The notes under the pieces are model-generated. The model searched no databases, was not told where the DNA came from, and worked only from the letters and a program-made list of their open reading frames with translations. Below, piece by piece: positions 22,720 to 32,289 of a stretch of DNA of 64,000 nt. The stretch covers positions 1-64,000 of the forward strand of contig CALVKT010000010.1 in assembly GCA_944333055.1 (NCBI GenBank), in the 5' to 3' direction. The position numbers were made by a program, and so were the translations under genes. Numbering within the stretch: the stretch's first letter is position 1; each line of letters begins with the position of its first letter. The stretch is from an uncultured Clostridia bacterium. GTDB taxonomy: Bacteria; Bacillota; Clostridia; Christensenellales; Aristaeellaceae.

Positions 22720-25686
22720 TTAAAGCGCGACCTGCTGCGTATACCCCTTCGCATCGCCGAGCAGCAGCGTGCCGTTGGCCACCGTCATCGACTCATACGC
22801 GCCGTACATCAGGTACGTCGCGCCCTCGCCGTTGATGTCGCAGGTCATGACGCCCTTGCCGGTGAGCTGAATCACCCGGCTGCCGTAGACGCCCATCAGC
22901 GTCGCGCCGTCGCGGCGGAGGGTCGCCGTCTGCCCGCCGGACACGCGCACGATCGCGCCGCCCGTGCGCACGAGCAGCGCGTCGCCGCACATCGCCGCCT
23001 GATCCGCAGGGCCGCTGTAGAGCGTCTCCTGCCTGCCCGTCTGAATGCCGAAGGCCACGACGCCCTCGCCCGTCACGCACAGCAGCCTGTCCCCCTGTGC
23101 GTCCAGGTAGAAGTCCGCCACGCCCGTCATCAGCTCGCTCTCCTCGCCGGAGAGCGTCCGCTCCTTGAGCGCGCCGTTGGCATCGAGGATGTACAGTTCG
23201 CCGTCGTGCAGCGCAAAGCGCAGGATGATGCCCGCACGCAGCAGCACCTCGCGGCTCGTGCCGTCGGCGTTCATGCGGATGACGCAGTCCTCGCCGCCCT
23301 CGCTGGCCACGTAGTAGAGCCTGCCGTTGGTCAGGTGCAGAAAGCGCGGCACGTCCCGGCTGAGCGTCACGGCCGCCGTGCCGTCGTACGGGCGCCTGAC
23401 CAGCGCGCCGCCCTGCGCGGCGTCCGCGCAGTAGATCGCCTGCCGGTCGGCCACGGCGAAGCCGCCGCCGCCCAGCGAGAGCTGATACGCGCCGTTGAGC
23501 CGGTATTCCTGCGTCTGGCGCGCCGTGTTGTCGCTCGCCAGCCGGTCCACCTGCGCCGTCACCGCGCTGCTCGCGTAGAGCCGGGACTGCGTCGCGCTGC
23601 CCGCCGCGCCGTCCGCCGTGAGGCCATTGGCCTGCTGAAAGCGCCGGACCGCCTGCTGGGTGTTCGTGTCGTACACGCCGTTTACAAAAGAAGCGGACAG
23701 GTAGCCGAGCTCAGCCAGTCGGCTTTGCACCCGGCGCACCTGTTCGCCCGTCATGCCCGCCGTGAGCACCTCGGACACATTCGTGTCCGAGGCGCTGCCC
23801 AGCAGGTCGCCCACGCGAACGCCGTCGGCGTTCAGCGCGTCGTTGGAGTAGATCAATTCAAGGGACTGCGGCCCCGCCGCACCGTCCACCTTGAGGTCGT
23901 TCATCGTCTGGAAGGCCTTGGTCGCATCGACCGTGGGCTGATTGAACTTGCCGGTGACGTACTTGCTCTGCAAATAGCCGAGCTCGACCAGCCGCTGCTG
24001 GTACTGGCGCACGTCCTCGCCCTCGCTCTCCCACTGGATGACGATGTCCGTGTTCGGCTTGGGCGTGGCGGCGGCCGTGCCGCCGGAGGAGCCGCCCGAA
24101 TCGCCGCCTGCGCCGAAGTATGCGTCGTAGGCGACGGCCTCCTCGCCGTAGAGGATGGCCAGCGTGCCCCGGCCCGCGATGCCGTCCGCCGTCAGGCCGT
24201 TGGCCTCCTGAAAGAGCTTGACCGCGCGCTCCGTCGCCGAGCCGAACTGGCCGTCCGGCTCCGTGGCGAGATAGCCGAGGTTGACGAGGTACTGCTGGAG
24301 CACCATGACCTCCGCGCTCTCATCGCCCCGGCGCAGCGTGGTCATCGCGCCCGTCTGCGGCGCGGCCGTCGCCTGCGCTTCGCCCGCGGCGACGGCGGAA
24401 TCGCTCGTCAGCCTGTCCTGCGTCGCGCGGCCCGCGATGCCGTCCGCCGTCAGGCCGTTGGCCTGCTGGAAGGCGATGACCGCCTGCGTCGTCTCCGCAC
24501 TGAATCGGCCGTCGATGCGGCCCGTGTAGTAGCCCAGCTCAAAGAGATACGCCTGGAGGATGTAGACGTTCTCGCCCTCGTCGCCCTCGCGCAGCGTCAC
24601 CGTGCCGGAGGGCACGGGCGTGGGCGTGGTGCGCGTGGCCGCCTTGCAGCTGCCGCTGATCTTGCGCAGCGTCGCCGAGCCTGCGTTGCCGTCCGCCGTC
24701 AGGCCGTTGTTCTGCTGGAAGGCGATGAGCGCCTCCTGCGTCTCCGTGCCGAATACGCCGTCCGCCACGCCGGTCAGATAGCGCAGCTCGATGAGGCGCT
24801 CCTGCAAGGCGTACACGTCGTTGCCGGTCATGCCCAGGCTCAGCGTGCGCGTCGCATCGGGATCGGCGGTCGCCACGGGGTTGCTCGCGTAGCGCGCGTC
24901 GGTGGAATAGAGCTTTGTCTGCGTCTGCACGCCCGCCTGTCCGTCGCCGGAGAGGCCGTTGTTGCGCTGGAACGCCTTGACCGCGTCCGCCGTCGTCTCG
25001 CCATAGATGCCGTCCACGCCGCCGGCGTAGTAGCCCAGCTCCGCCAGGCGGCCCTGCAATTTGCGCACATCCACGCCGGAGGAACCCTGCTTGAGCAGCA
25101 GGTATTCCGTCTGGCCCTGCTGCGGCGTCACCGTCACGACCTTGGGCTGCGCGCTGCCGGAGTAGAGCAGGTCCTGCGTCTGGCGGCCCGCGATGCCGTC
25201 CGCCGTCAGGCCGTTGCGCTCCTGGAACGCCTGCACGGCCGCCTGCGTGCCGGACGCGTAGCGCCCGTCGATCTCGCCGTCATAGTAGCCCAGTTCCAGC
25301 AGCCGCGCCTGCAAGTCGCTCACGTCCGTGCCGGTGGAGCCCATCATCAGCACCGGGTAGCCCGCGTTGTAGTCCTCGGTGGAGGTGGCCCAGCTCTGCG
25401 CGTCCGGCGCGGCGGTCGTCGCGCGGCGCGGCGTGGCCGTGGGCAGGCTGCCCACGGTCCAGTCCTCCCAGGTGCTCTGGTCGCTGGATTGCCACGTGTC
25501 CGGCGTGGGCGTGGCCGTCGTCGCCGTGGGCGAGGGCGTCGGCGTGGGCAGGGACTGCACCGTGCCAAACGGGATCACGCCCTCGGTGATCTCCAACGGA
25601 TCGAGTGTCGGATCGGGCTGGATGAAGCAGCCGCTCAGCAGAAACAGCACGGCGGTGAGCATCGCCGCCAGACCGAGCTTTTTCAT
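22720..25686 (-). CDS. Lipoprotein with seven peptidoglycan-binding repeats and a C-terminal propeller-like domain
   Basis: A 988-residue exported lipoprotein. MKKLGLAAMLTAVLFLLSGC gives a lipobox cysteine at residue 20, followed by a Pro/Thr-rich linker. Seven PG_binding_1 (three-helix) domains fill about residues 115-640, each with a DVxxLQxRLxELGYY start and a FQxxNGLTADGxAG end. The remaining about 350 residues are short beta repeats without catalytic motifs, like DUF5050/LRP-type propellers. It should tether to the membrane and bind the wall over a long distance. No hydrolase domain is present. It starts 23 bp after the HAD gene stop, so the two are probably co-transcribed. Confidence 0.88.
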   Translation of the reverse strand: MKKLGLAAMLTAVLFLLSGCFIQPDPTLDPLEITEGVIPFGTVQSLPTPTPSPTATTATPTPDTWQSSDQSTWEDWTVGSLPTATPRRATTAAPDAQSWATSTEDYNAGYPVLMMGSTGTDVSDLQARLLELGYYDGEIDGRYASGTQAAVQAFQERNGLTADGIAGRQTQDLLYSGSAQPKVVTVTPQQGQTEYLLLKQGSSGVDVRKLQGRLAELGYYAGGVDGIYGETTADAVKAFQRNNGLSGDGQAGVQTQTKLYSTDARYASNPVATADPDATRTLSLGMTGNDVYALQERLIELRYLTGVADGVFGTETQEALIAFQQNNGLTADGNAGSATLRKISGSCKAATRTTPTPVPSGTVTLREGDEGENVYILQAYLFELGYYTGRIDGRFSAETTQAVIAFQQANGLTADGIAGRATQDRLTSDSAVAAGEAQATAAPQTGAMTTLRRGDESAEVMVLQQYLVNLGYLATEPDGQFGSATERAVKLFQEANGLTADGIAGRGTLAILYGEEAVAYDAYFGAGGDSGGSSGGTAAATPKPNTDIVIQWESEGEDVRQYQQRLVELGYLQSKYVTGKFNQPTVDATKAFQTMNDLKVDGAAGPQSLELIYSNDALNADGVRVGDLLGSASDTNVSEVLTAGMTGEQVRRVQSRLAELGYLSASFVNGVYDTNTQQAVRRFQQANGLTADGAAGSATQSRLYASSAVTAQVDRLASDNTARQTQEYRLNGAYQLSLGGGGFAVADRQAIYCADAAQGGALVRRPYDGTAAVTLSRDVPRFLHLTNGRLYYVASEGGEDCVIRMNADGTSREVLLRAGIILRFALHDGELYILDANGALKERTLSGEESELMTGVADFYLDAQGDRLLCVTGEGVVAFGIQTGRQETLYSGPADQAAMCGDALLVRTGGAIVRVSGGQTATLRRDGATLMGVYGSRVIQLTGKGVMTCDINGEGATYLMYGAYESMTVANGTLLLGDAKGYTQQVAL

Positions 25687-25709
25687 GCCGTTCCCCTCCC
25701 TTTCGTGTG

Positions 25710-26408
25710 TTACTCGCCCCTGAGGATCGCGTCCACCTCGTCAAGGCTCGTGATCTCATAGCGGACAGGCAGCCCCGCCGCGTTCTCCTTGCGGCCGGGG
25801 TTGTACCAGCAGGCGTCCACGCCCGCGTTCGCGGCGGCGCGGATGTCGCTGGAGAGCGAATCGCCCAGCATCAGCACGCGGCGCTTGTCCGTGACGCCGG
25901 CCATCTCCATGCCCAGCTCCACCATCCGCGCGTCGGGCTTGGCCGTGCCGACCTCCTCGCTGATGATCATGCCGCGGATGTAGTAGCGGATCTCGCTGCC
26001 GTCCATGCGCCCATGCTGCACGCGCGCGATGCCGTTGGTCACGATGATCACCGGCACGATGCGGCACCAGCGCGCCACGGCCTCCACCGCGCCCTCGATG
26101 GGCACGCTCTGGCGGCCCAGCGCGTCGGTGAACGCCGTGGCCATCTGCTCCGCGTTCAGATCCGTGCGGCCGATCGCCTCCAGGAACTGTGCATAGCGCG
26201 CCACGCGCAGCTCCTTCTGCGTGATGCCGCCCTGCTCCAGCCGCTTCCAGAGCGCCGAGTTGATCGCGGAATACGTGGCCAGCCAAGTGTCCTGCATGTC
26301 AAGGCCCATGCGCGCGCAGGCCTGCGCAAAGGCGTTCTCCTGCGCGCGGTGAAAGTCAAAGAGCGTGTCGTCTGCGTCGCACAGCAGCACGTCGTAACGG
26401 GTATCCAT
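25710..26408 (-). CDS. HAD hydrolase, YjjG-type nucleotidase family
   Basis: A 232-residue haloacid dehalogenase phosphatase with a helical cap. The nucleophile motif is LLCDADDTLFDF (Asp 11 and 13), motif II is IIVTNG, and motif IV is MLGDSLSSDI. The sequence is closest in style to YjjG/YfnB noncanonical pyrimidine nucleotidases, which remove phosphate from damaged dNMP/UMP. ATG at 26408 has AAGGAG upstream. It precedes the peptidoglycan-binding lipoprotein gene; no functional link is evident. Confidence 0.87.
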   Translation of the reverse strand: MDTRYDVLLCDADDTLFDFHRAQENAFAQACARMGLDMQDTWLATYSAINSALWKRLEQGGITQKELRVARYAQFLEAIGRTDLNAEQMATAFTDALGRQSVPIEGAVEAVARWCRIVPVIIVTNGIARVQHGRMDGSEIRYYIRGMIISEEVGTAKPDARMVELGMEMAGVTDKRRVLMLGDSLSSDIRAAANAGVDACWYNPGRKENAAGLPVRYEITSLDEVDAILRGE

Positions 26409-26452
26409 CAAAAATCGTTTCTCCTTTTTGTCGGGTCGCAGCCCGTATGCGT

Positions 26453-26458
26453 ATTGTA
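26453..26458 (-). promoter_or_regulatory. Extended -10 box for HAD gene
   Basis: On the minus strand, TGATACAAT lies about 45 bp before the HAD start, with only a weak -35 (TTTCAA at 17 bp). A CGCCGCC/GGCGGCG stem (26467-26488) lies immediately upstream, possibly the end of the mbl transcript. Confidence 0.5.
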
Positions 26459-26556
26459 TCACAGATCGCCGCCGTTTGAAAGGCGGCGCCGCTGTCAAGT
26501 TCTACCCATGAATAAAACGGCGCTGCGGACGCTTTTCATCCACAGCCGCCATATTT

Positions 26557-27594
26557 TTATTCCTCACGGAGGATGTCGCTTCGGCTGCCGGAGACGAGAT
26601 CGACGTTTTCGTAGCGGTCGGCGTCGTCGATGAGCGCGCTCAGGCCGTGCGCCACGCACAGCTCCGGCTCGTCGGCGAGCGTCGTGCGGATGCGCAGCTG
26701 GTCGCTGATCACCTCGGCGAGCCCGAAGAGCTGCGCGCCGCCGCCGGAGAGCGTGATGCCCTCGTCGAAGATATCGCTGGCCAGTTCGGGCGGCGTGCGC
26801 TCGATGATCCGGTGCAGCGCGCTGATGAGCTCGCGCAGCGGCTCGTCCAGCGCCTCGATGAGCTCCTCGGAGTTGACCGTCACCGCGCGCGGCAGGCCGG
26901 AGACCAGGCTGCGCCCGCAGGCGTCCATCTCCAGCTTTGCGCCGCGCATGCGCGCGGAGCCGATGTTGACCTTGAGTTCTTCCGCCGTGCGCGCGCCGAT
27001 GAGCAGGTTGTGCTTCTTGCGCAGGTAATCGACGATCGCCTCGTCAAACTTGTCGCCGCCCACGTCCAGGATGTCCCAGACGATCTGGTGGCCGAACGAG
27101 AAGACGGAGACGTTCGTGCGGCCGCCGCCGATGTCGATGTTCATGCGGCCGTAGGGCTGATCGATGCGGATGCCCGCGCCGATCGCCGCGGCCACGTTTT
27201 CATCGACCGGCACGACGCTGCGCACGCCCGCGTCCACGATGATGTCCACCAGCGTCTGGCGCTCGCCGGGCACCATGCCGCCGGGCAGCGCCAGCAGCAG
27301 CCGCGGCCGGAACGCCGCGCGCTTGCCCACCACCTTGCGCATGAAGTATCGCAGCATCTTGCTGACCAGATCGAAGCTGCGGATGCGCCCGTCGTGCAGC
27401 GGCCGCTCGACGATCAGGCCGGCGGGCGTGCGCCCGTACATCCGGCGCGCCTCCTCGCCGACCGCCACGACGTCGCGCGTCTGCCGGTCATACGTCACAT
27501 ACGCGGGCTCGCTGAGCACGACGCCCTTGCCCTGCACCACCATGTGCAGCGTAGCCGTTCCCAGATCCAGTCCCAGTTCATCGACGCCAAACAT
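26557..27594 (-). CDS. mbl: MreB-family actin homologue, Mbl-like
   Basis: A 345-residue bacterial actin that guides side-wall peptidoglycan synthesis. Visible are the phosphate-1 loop ELGLDLGTATLHM, the MNIDIGGGRTNV phosphate-2 loop, and the SGGGAQLFGL adenosine motif. Position right after spoIIID matches B. subtilis spoIIID-mbl, so I call it Mbl rather than MreB; no mreC/mreD lies nearby. The ATG at 27594 follows AAAGGAG. An amphipathic N-terminus is not obvious. Confidence 0.88.
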   Translation of the reverse strand: MFGVDELGLDLGTATLHMVVQGKGVVLSEPAYVTYDRQTRDVVAVGEEARRMYGRTPAGLIVERPLHDGRIRSFDLVSKMLRYFMRKVVGKRAAFRPRLLLALPGGMVPGERQTLVDIIVDAGVRSVVPVDENVAAAIGAGIRIDQPYGRMNIDIGGGRTNVSVFSFGHQIVWDILDVGGDKFDEAIVDYLRKKHNLLIGARTAEELKVNIGSARMRGAKLEMDACGRSLVSGLPRAVTVNSEELIEALDEPLRELISALHRIIERTPPELASDIFDEGITLSGGGAQLFGLAEVISDQLRIRTTLADEPELCVAHGLSALIDDADRYENVDLVSGSRSDILREE

Positions 27595-27616
27595 CTTGTA
27601 CTCCTTTATTCGTCCG

Positions 27617-27883
27617 TCATGGTTCATCGCGCATGCGCGCGTATCGCCTGCGCGTGGCCTCGCCGCCGCGCAGATGCCGTTCCGCCTTGTTGCGGGAGAA
27701 GACCGCGTCGACCTCGCGCTTGAGCGCGCCGCACAGTGCGGGCAGGCGGGTCTCCATGTCCTTGTGCACCGTCGATTTGGAAACCCCCAGCACGCGGGCC
27801 GTCTGCCGCACCGTCGCGCCGGTTCGGGCGATATACTCCGCCGCCTGAAGCACCCGCTTCTCGATCGCCTGATTCACGCGCAT
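27617..27883 (-). CDS. spoIIID: Sporulation regulator SpoIIID
   Basis: A mother-cell transcription regulator of early sporulation. The 88 residues match the family end to end: IEKRVLQAAEYIARTGATV, a helix-turn-helix in ARVLGVSKSTVHKDM, and the C-terminal NKAERHLRGGEATRRRY basic helix. It lies 22 bp before mbl. No clear sigma-A promoter precedes it; in B. subtilis it uses sigma-E, and I could not identify a convincing sigma-E box. This gene is the main evidence that the organism forms spores. Confidence 0.93.
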   Translation of the reverse strand: MRVNQAIEKRVLQAAEYIARTGATVRQTARVLGVSKSTVHKDMETRLPALCGALKREVDAVFSRNKAERHLRGGEATRRRYARMRDEP

Positions 27884-27992
27884 CCCCCCAGACAGTCTCG
27901 TCAGTCCGGGCTATCCTATGCGGTGAACGGCCAAAGGTGTCTTTCAAGCGTTCGCGTCGATTCTCATTTTTCCTGTGATGACCGGCGCCGTG

Positions 27993-28826
27993 TCAGTTGA
28001 AACAGGCGCGCGCCGCGTCCTCTTCCCCTTCGTAGAGCACGCGCACGAGCGTCAGGCCCTTCGCCGGGGCGGTCTGCCCCAGCTGCAGGCGGTCGCCCGT
28101 GGCGATGGCCCGGGCGATGGCGCCGCCTTCGCGCCTGCCCGTGCCCACCTCCATCAGCGTGCCCGCGATGATGCGCACCATGTTATAGAGAAATCCGTCG
28201 CCCAGCACCAGCAGCGTCACCTCGTCCCCGGCGCGCGTCACCTGTGCGCGGTAGATGGTGCGCACGGTGCTGCCGGCCACGCTGCCGCTGGCGGCGAAGG
28301 CCGCAAAGTCGTGCGTGCCCAGCAGCGCCTGCGCCTCCTCGTGCATGCGCGCCGCATCGAGCGGCAGCGGCACGTGCGCGCTGTACTGGCGGCCCACGGC
28401 GCGGTCGTGCCGGGCGTTGTAAAAGCCGTAGCGATACACCTTGCCGCAGGCGGCAAAGCGCGCGTGGAAGCCCGGCGGCGCCGGGCGGCTCTCGCGGATG
28501 CGAATGTCCGGCGGGAGCATCGTGTTGAGCGCGAAGGCCAGCTTGTCGGCGGGGATGCGCGTGGCGCTGTCAAAGTGCGCGCACAGGCCCAGCGCGTGCA
28601 CGCCTGCGTCCGTGCGGCTGGAGCCGGTGACGCAGATGCGCTCGCCCGTCAGGCGGCAAAGCGCCTCCTCCAGCGCCTGCTGCACGCTCGGCCCGTTGAT
28701 CTGGCGCTGCCAGCCGCAGTAGGCCGTGCCGTCGTACTCGCACACGAGCACAAAGCGCCGCATGCCCTCGTGCGGATGATCCGCCGCGCTGGGGCGGTGC
28801 TTGCTTTTGAGGCGAAACTCAGCCAA
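27993..28826 (-). CDS. truA: tRNA pseudouridine(38-40) synthase
   Basis: Modifies uridines 38-40 in the anticodon arm. The 277-residue product has the N-terminal CEYDGTAYCGWQRQ, the catalytic Asp in GSSRTDAGVHALG, and a C-terminal FLYNMVRIIAGTL motif. A TTG start at 28826 (GGAGGG 8 nt upstream, 8-bp overlap with ecfT) adds about 21 residues to the usual N-terminus; ATG at 28763 is the alternative but its ribosome-binding site is too near. Last gene of the cobW-ecf operon, the normal neighbour of ecfT in Firmicutes. Confidence 0.92.
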   Translation of the reverse strand: MAEFRLKSKHRPSAADHPHEGMRRFVLVCEYDGTAYCGWQRQINGPSVQQALEEALCRLTGERICVTGSSRTDAGVHALGLCAHFDSATRIPADKLAFALNTMLPPDIRIRESRPAPPGFHARFAACGKVYRYGFYNARHDRAVGRQYSAHVPLPLDAARMHEEAQALLGTHDFAAFAASGSVAGSTVRTIYRAQVTRAGDEVTLLVLGDGFLYNMVRIIAGTLMEVGTGRREGGAIARAIATGDRLQLGQTAPAKGLTLVRVLYEGEEDAARACFN

Positions 28827-29625
28827 GGAGCCGGCCCTCCAGCACGACGACAGCGATGAACGCCGCCGTCGCCAGCGCGCCGATGGCGTCGAGCCTGGTG
28901 TACCTGAGCTCGCGCAGGCGCGTGCGGTGGTCGCCGCCGCGATAGCAGCGCGCCTCCATGGCCATGGCCAGATCGTTCGCCCGGCGGAACGCGCTGACGA
29001 ACAGCGGCACCAGCAGCGGGATCATCGCCTTGGCGCGGGCCAGCAGGTTGCCGCTCTCAAAGTCCGCGCCGCGCGCCATCTGCGCCTTTTGGATCTTGTC
29101 CGTCTCCTCCAGCAGCGTGGGGATGAAGCGCAGGGCGATGGTCATCATCATCGCCAGCTCGTGCGCAGGGAAGTGGAAGCGCTGCAGGGGGCGCATCAGG
29201 CGCTCCAGGCCGTCGGTGAGCTGCACCGGGCTGGTGGTCAGCGTGAGCACGGAGGTGCCCATCACCAGGAAGACGAGGCGCAGCGCGAAGAACGTCGCGC
29301 TCTCCAGCGCCTCCGCCGTCAGCGTGAAAAAGCCCAGCGAGAAGAGCACGGTTTCGCCCTCTGTAAAGAGCAGGTTGAGCACGAATGTGAAGAGGATGAT
29401 GAAGCGCAGCGGCTTGACGCCCTTGAGCAGATAGGCAAAACGGATGCCGGAGAGGCGCACCACCAGATAGAGAAAGGCGAGCGCCAGCGCGTAGCCCGGC
29501 AGGTTGCTCACCATGAACACGCCCACGATGTAGGCGATGGTCAGGATGAGCTTCATGCGCGGGTCCATGCGGTGAATCGGGGAATGTCCCGGAAAATACT
29601 GACCGAGCGTGATGTCCTTAAGCAT
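28819..29625 (-). CDS. ecfT: ECF transporter transmembrane component
   Basis: Membrane coupling subunit of energy-coupling-factor importers, linking the two ATPases to exchangeable S components for vitamins or metals. The 268 residues show five or six helices, starting with the conserved FPGHSPIHRMDPRMKL, and the coupling motif QMARGADF; the second coupling helix reads EARCYRGG. ATG at 29625 follows GGGAGG and overlaps ecfA2 by 8 bp. No S component is encoded in the window, as is usual for a shared module. Confidence 0.92.
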   Translation of the reverse strand: MLKDITLGQYFPGHSPIHRMDPRMKLILTIAYIVGVFMVSNLPGYALALAFLYLVVRLSGIRFAYLLKGVKPLRFIILFTFVLNLLFTEGETVLFSLGFFTLTAEALESATFFALRLVFLVMGTSVLTLTTSPVQLTDGLERLMRPLQRFHFPAHELAMMMTIALRFIPTLLEETDKIQKAQMARGADFESGNLLARAKAMIPLLVPLFVSAFRRANDLAMAMEARCYRGGDHRTRLRELRYTRLDAIGALATAAFIAVVVLEGRLLG

Positions 29626-30484
29626 GTCGGCCTCCCTGCGCGGCGATGCGCGCAATCTCCGCCCTGATCTCTTCGATGCGGTAAATCCCCTGCGGGATGC
29701 CAAACCCGCGCTCGCGCAGCTTCTGCGCGAGCTGCGCGGCCTGCGGCACGTCCAGCCCCATGCCGCGCAGCTCCTCGCCGCAGGCGAAGACGTCGCGCGG
29801 CGTGCCGTCCATGACGACCTCACCGTGGTTCATCACGATCACGCGCTCGGCCAGCGACGCCACGTCGTCCATCGAATGGCTGACCATCACGACGGTCGTG
29901 CCCGCCTCGCGGTGCAGGTCGCGGATGAGGCCGAGGATCTCCTCGCGGCCGCGCGGGTCGAGGCCCGCGCACGGCTCGTCGAGCACCAGCACGCGCGGCT
30001 CCATCGCCAGCACGCCGGCAATCGCCACGCGGCGCATCTGGCCGCCGGAGAGCTCGAACACGGAGCGATCGTGCAGCGCGTCGTAGTCAAGCGCCACGCG
30101 GCGCATCGCATCGCGCACGCGCCGGTCGATCTCCGCCTCATTCAGGCCGAGATTTTTGGGGCCAAAAGCGATGTCCTTTTCCACCGTCTCCTCAAAGAGC
30201 TGGTTCTCCGGATACTGGAACACCAGCCCGACCTTCTGGCGGATCGCGCGGCGGTCGGTCTGCTTGTCGCTCAGGTCCATGCCGTCCACCAGCACGCGGC
30301 CGGAGGCCGGCATGATCAGCCCGTTGAGGTGCTGCACCAGCGTGCTCTTGCCGCTGCCCGTGTGGCCGATCAGGCCGACGAACTCGCCGTCCTCAATGGT
30401 CAGGCTCACGTCGTGCAGCGCGTGCGTCTCGTACGGGCCGCCGCTCATGTAGATGTAATTCAGATGCTCGATGACAATCGACAT
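29618..30484 (-). CDS. ecfA2: ECF transporter ATPase A2
   Basis: A 288-residue ABC ATPase with Walker [11 protein letters not shown]-loop [13 protein letters not shown], signature [16 protein letters not shown] and Walker [16 protein letters not shown]. The Glu after Walker B is intact. The C-terminal extension binds EcfT. It overlaps ecfA1 by 25 bp with GGAGG inside the upstream gene. Confidence 0.92.
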   Translation of the reverse strand: MSIVIEHLNYIYMSGGPYETHALHDVSLTIEDGEFVGLIGHTGSGKSTLVQHLNGLIMPASGRVLVDGMDLSDKQTDRRAIRQKVGLVFQYPENQLFEETVEKDIAFGPKNLGLNEAEIDRRVRDAMRRVALDYDALHDRSVFELSGGQMRRVAIAGVLAMEPRVLVLDEPCAGLDPRGREEILGLIRDLHREAGTTVVMVSHSMDDVASLAERVIVMNHGEVVMDGTPRDVFACGEELRGMGLDVPQAAQLAQKLRERGFGIPQGIYRIEEIRAEIARIAAQGGRHA

Positions 30485-31308
30485 ACTTCCTCCACCATCT
30501 CGTCCACCGTGAGCACGTCCCCGCGCACGTCCAGCCCGCCGCTGCGCAGCATCTGCGCCAGCTCCGTCATCGGCGGGACATCGAGCCCCAGCGCGCGCAC
30601 GCGCTCCACCTGCGAGAAGACCTCGCGCGGCGTACCGCTCAGGGCGACCTTGCCCTCGTCCATCACGATCACGTAGTCCGCCGTGGCGGCCTCGCTCATG
30701 TAATGCGTGATGAGCACGACGGAGATGCCCTCCTCCCGGTTGAGGCGATGCACGGTGTTCATCACTTCCGCGCGGCCGCTGGGATCGAGCATGGCCGTCG
30801 ATTCGTCCAGGATGATCACGTCCGGCTTCATCGCCAGCACGCCGGCGATGGCCACGCGCTGCTTCTGGCCGCCGGAGAGCATGTGCGGCGCCTTTTGCGC
30901 GTACTGGCTCATGTTCACCGCGCGCAGCGCCTCGTCGATGCGCACGCGGATCTCTTTGGGCGGCACGCCGTTGTTCTCCAGGCCGAAGGCCACATCCTCC
31001 TCCACGACCGTCGCGACGATCTGGTTGTCGGGGTTCTGGAAGACCATGCCCGCATGCTGACGGATGTCAAAGACGAGATCGTCGTTGCGCGTGTCCAGCC
31101 CGCACACCCAGACCGTGCCCCCGGTGGGCACGTACAGCGCGTTGAAGAGCTTGGCCAGCGTGGATTTGCCGCTGCCGTTGTGGCCGAGGATCGCCAGAAA
31201 CTCCCCGCTGCGCACGCGCATGCTCACGCCGTCCACGGCGTGCTTGTGCGCGTCCGGATAGACGTAGGTCAAATCGCTGGCGACGATCCTGTTTTCCTCC
31301 TGTTTCAA
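30460..31308 (-). CDS. ecfA1: ECF transporter ATPase A1
   Basis: A 282-residue ABC ATPase with Walker [20 protein letters not shown]-loop, signature [16 protein letters not shown] and Walker [17 protein letters not shown] instead of DEP is typical of EcfA1. It starts with TTG at 31308, GGAGGG 8 nt upstream; no ATG lies near. The start is only 15 bp after the CobW-DUF1980 stop and its ribosome-binding site touches that stop, so the ECF module is very probably co-transcribed with the two GTPases. Confidence 0.92.
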   Translation of the reverse strand: MKQEENRIVASDLTYVYPDAHKHAVDGVSMRVRSGEFLAILGHNGSGKSTLAKLFNALYVPTGGTVWVCGLDTRNDDLVFDIRQHAGMVFQNPDNQIVATVVEEDVAFGLENNGVPPKEIRVRIDEALRAVNMSQYAQKAPHMLSGGQKQRVAIAGVLAMKPDVIILDESTAMLDPSGRAEVMNTVHRLNREEGISVVLITHYMSEAATADYVIVMDEGKVALSGTPREVFSQVERVRALGLDVPPMTELAQMLRSGGLDVRGDVLTVDEMVEEVCRLSSSI

Positions 31309-31323
31309 ACCTGTGACCCTCCG

Positions 31324-32265
31324 TTAGTTGAATGTGACGACCTCGTCCTGCGGCGGCTGCGCCTCTTCCAGCGCCGTGACGTAGAGCACAGGGCCCACGC
31401 CCTTGTACTGCCTGCGCTCCTCCGCCTGCACGCGTGCGGTGACCGTCTGCCAAGAGCGCGAGGCCGGGATGGGCAGGCCGTTCGCCTTGGCGATGAAGCC
31501 GATGAAGCGCACGTCCTCCGCGCAGCAGACCATGCCCATGCGGCCGGGCACGTACTCGTCGCGCGCGAGGTTGCGGCCCTTGTAGATGTAGCCCTTGAAG
31601 CGGACGGTCTTGCCGTCGTAGGCCTCCGGGTTCTCGCTGGCGTCCAGGTAGAAGATGCCAAAGTCCCTGTCCTCGATCTCCACGATCGGGGCGTCCATGT
31701 CGTAGGGCGGGGGCATGCCCGCGCCGTAGTCCTCGCTGGTGCCGTCTTCGTTTTCAAAGTAGAGCGACGCCTGCGGGTTCATGGAGCGCACGTTGCGGTC
31801 GCGGATGAGCTGGCGCGTCTGCTCCGTGGCGCGGTTGAAGACGACCATGTCCGCGTCGGTGATGTGCTGGAGCATCCGCTGGCCCATGTTCCTGGCGTAG
31901 AGCTCGAACGTCCCGGCGTTGACCGTCGTGATGATCTGGAAGATCTCCAGCACCTTGGGCGTGCGCGCGATGGCCGCGTCCAGATCCCACATGCCGTTCA
32001 TCTCGATGATCACGCGTTCGGGATGGTGCTTGCGCACGAACGCGCGCAGCGTGTCCTCATTGTACTCCTCTTCGTCCTCGATGCACTCGAGCGCGGTGTT
32101 GTGCCGCTTGAGGAACGCGGGATCGAATTCCTCGATGCCCTCCTCGCACTGGATGAGCAGTGTGCGCTCGCCGCGGGTGAAACCCGGATCGCCCAGCACG
32201 CTGGCGATGAAGGACGTCTTGCCGCTCTCCAGAAAGCCGTCAAACAGATAAACCGGAATCGACAT
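31324..32265 (-). CDS. CobW-type GTPase fused to DUF1980/TIGR03943-like domain
   Basis: A 313-residue two-domain protein. The N-terminal part (about 1-180) is a G3E P-loop GTPase: FDGFLESGKTSFI Walker A, VIIEMNGMWDLD, and a VVFNRATE base-recognition motif. It lacks the CxCC metal motif of the neighbouring CobW. The C-terminal part (about 195-313) reads like the soluble domain of YcgQ (DUF1980): GKTVRFKGYIYKG, GRMGMVCCAEDVRFIGF, then SWQTVTARV. YcgQ normally pairs with the permease YcgR, absent here. A role in metal supply is inferred from both halves and from the neighbours. Confidence 0.8.
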   Translation of the reverse strand: MSIPVYLFDGFLESGKTSFIASVLGDPGFTRGERTLLIQCEEGIEEFDPAFLKRHNTALECIEDEEEYNEDTLRAFVRKHHPERVIIEMNGMWDLDAAIARTPKVLEIFQIITTVNAGTFELYARNMGQRMLQHITDADMVVFNRATEQTRQLIRDRNVRSMNPQASLYFENEDGTSEDYGAGMPPPYDMDAPIVEIEDRDFGIFYLDASENPEAYDGKTVRFKGYIYKGRNLARDEYVPGRMGMVCCAEDVRFIGFIAKANGLPIPASRSWQTVTARVQAEERRQYKGVGPVLYVTALEEAQPPQDEVVTFN

Positions 32266-32289
32266 CGTCTTTCCCTCCGCTGAAGGCCC

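Noticed and set aside
22546-25761. A 1071-codon plus-strand frame opposite the wall-binding lipoprotein
   Set aside because: Its periodicity only mirrors the seven repeats of the real minus-strand gene; it contains no plausible start or domain.
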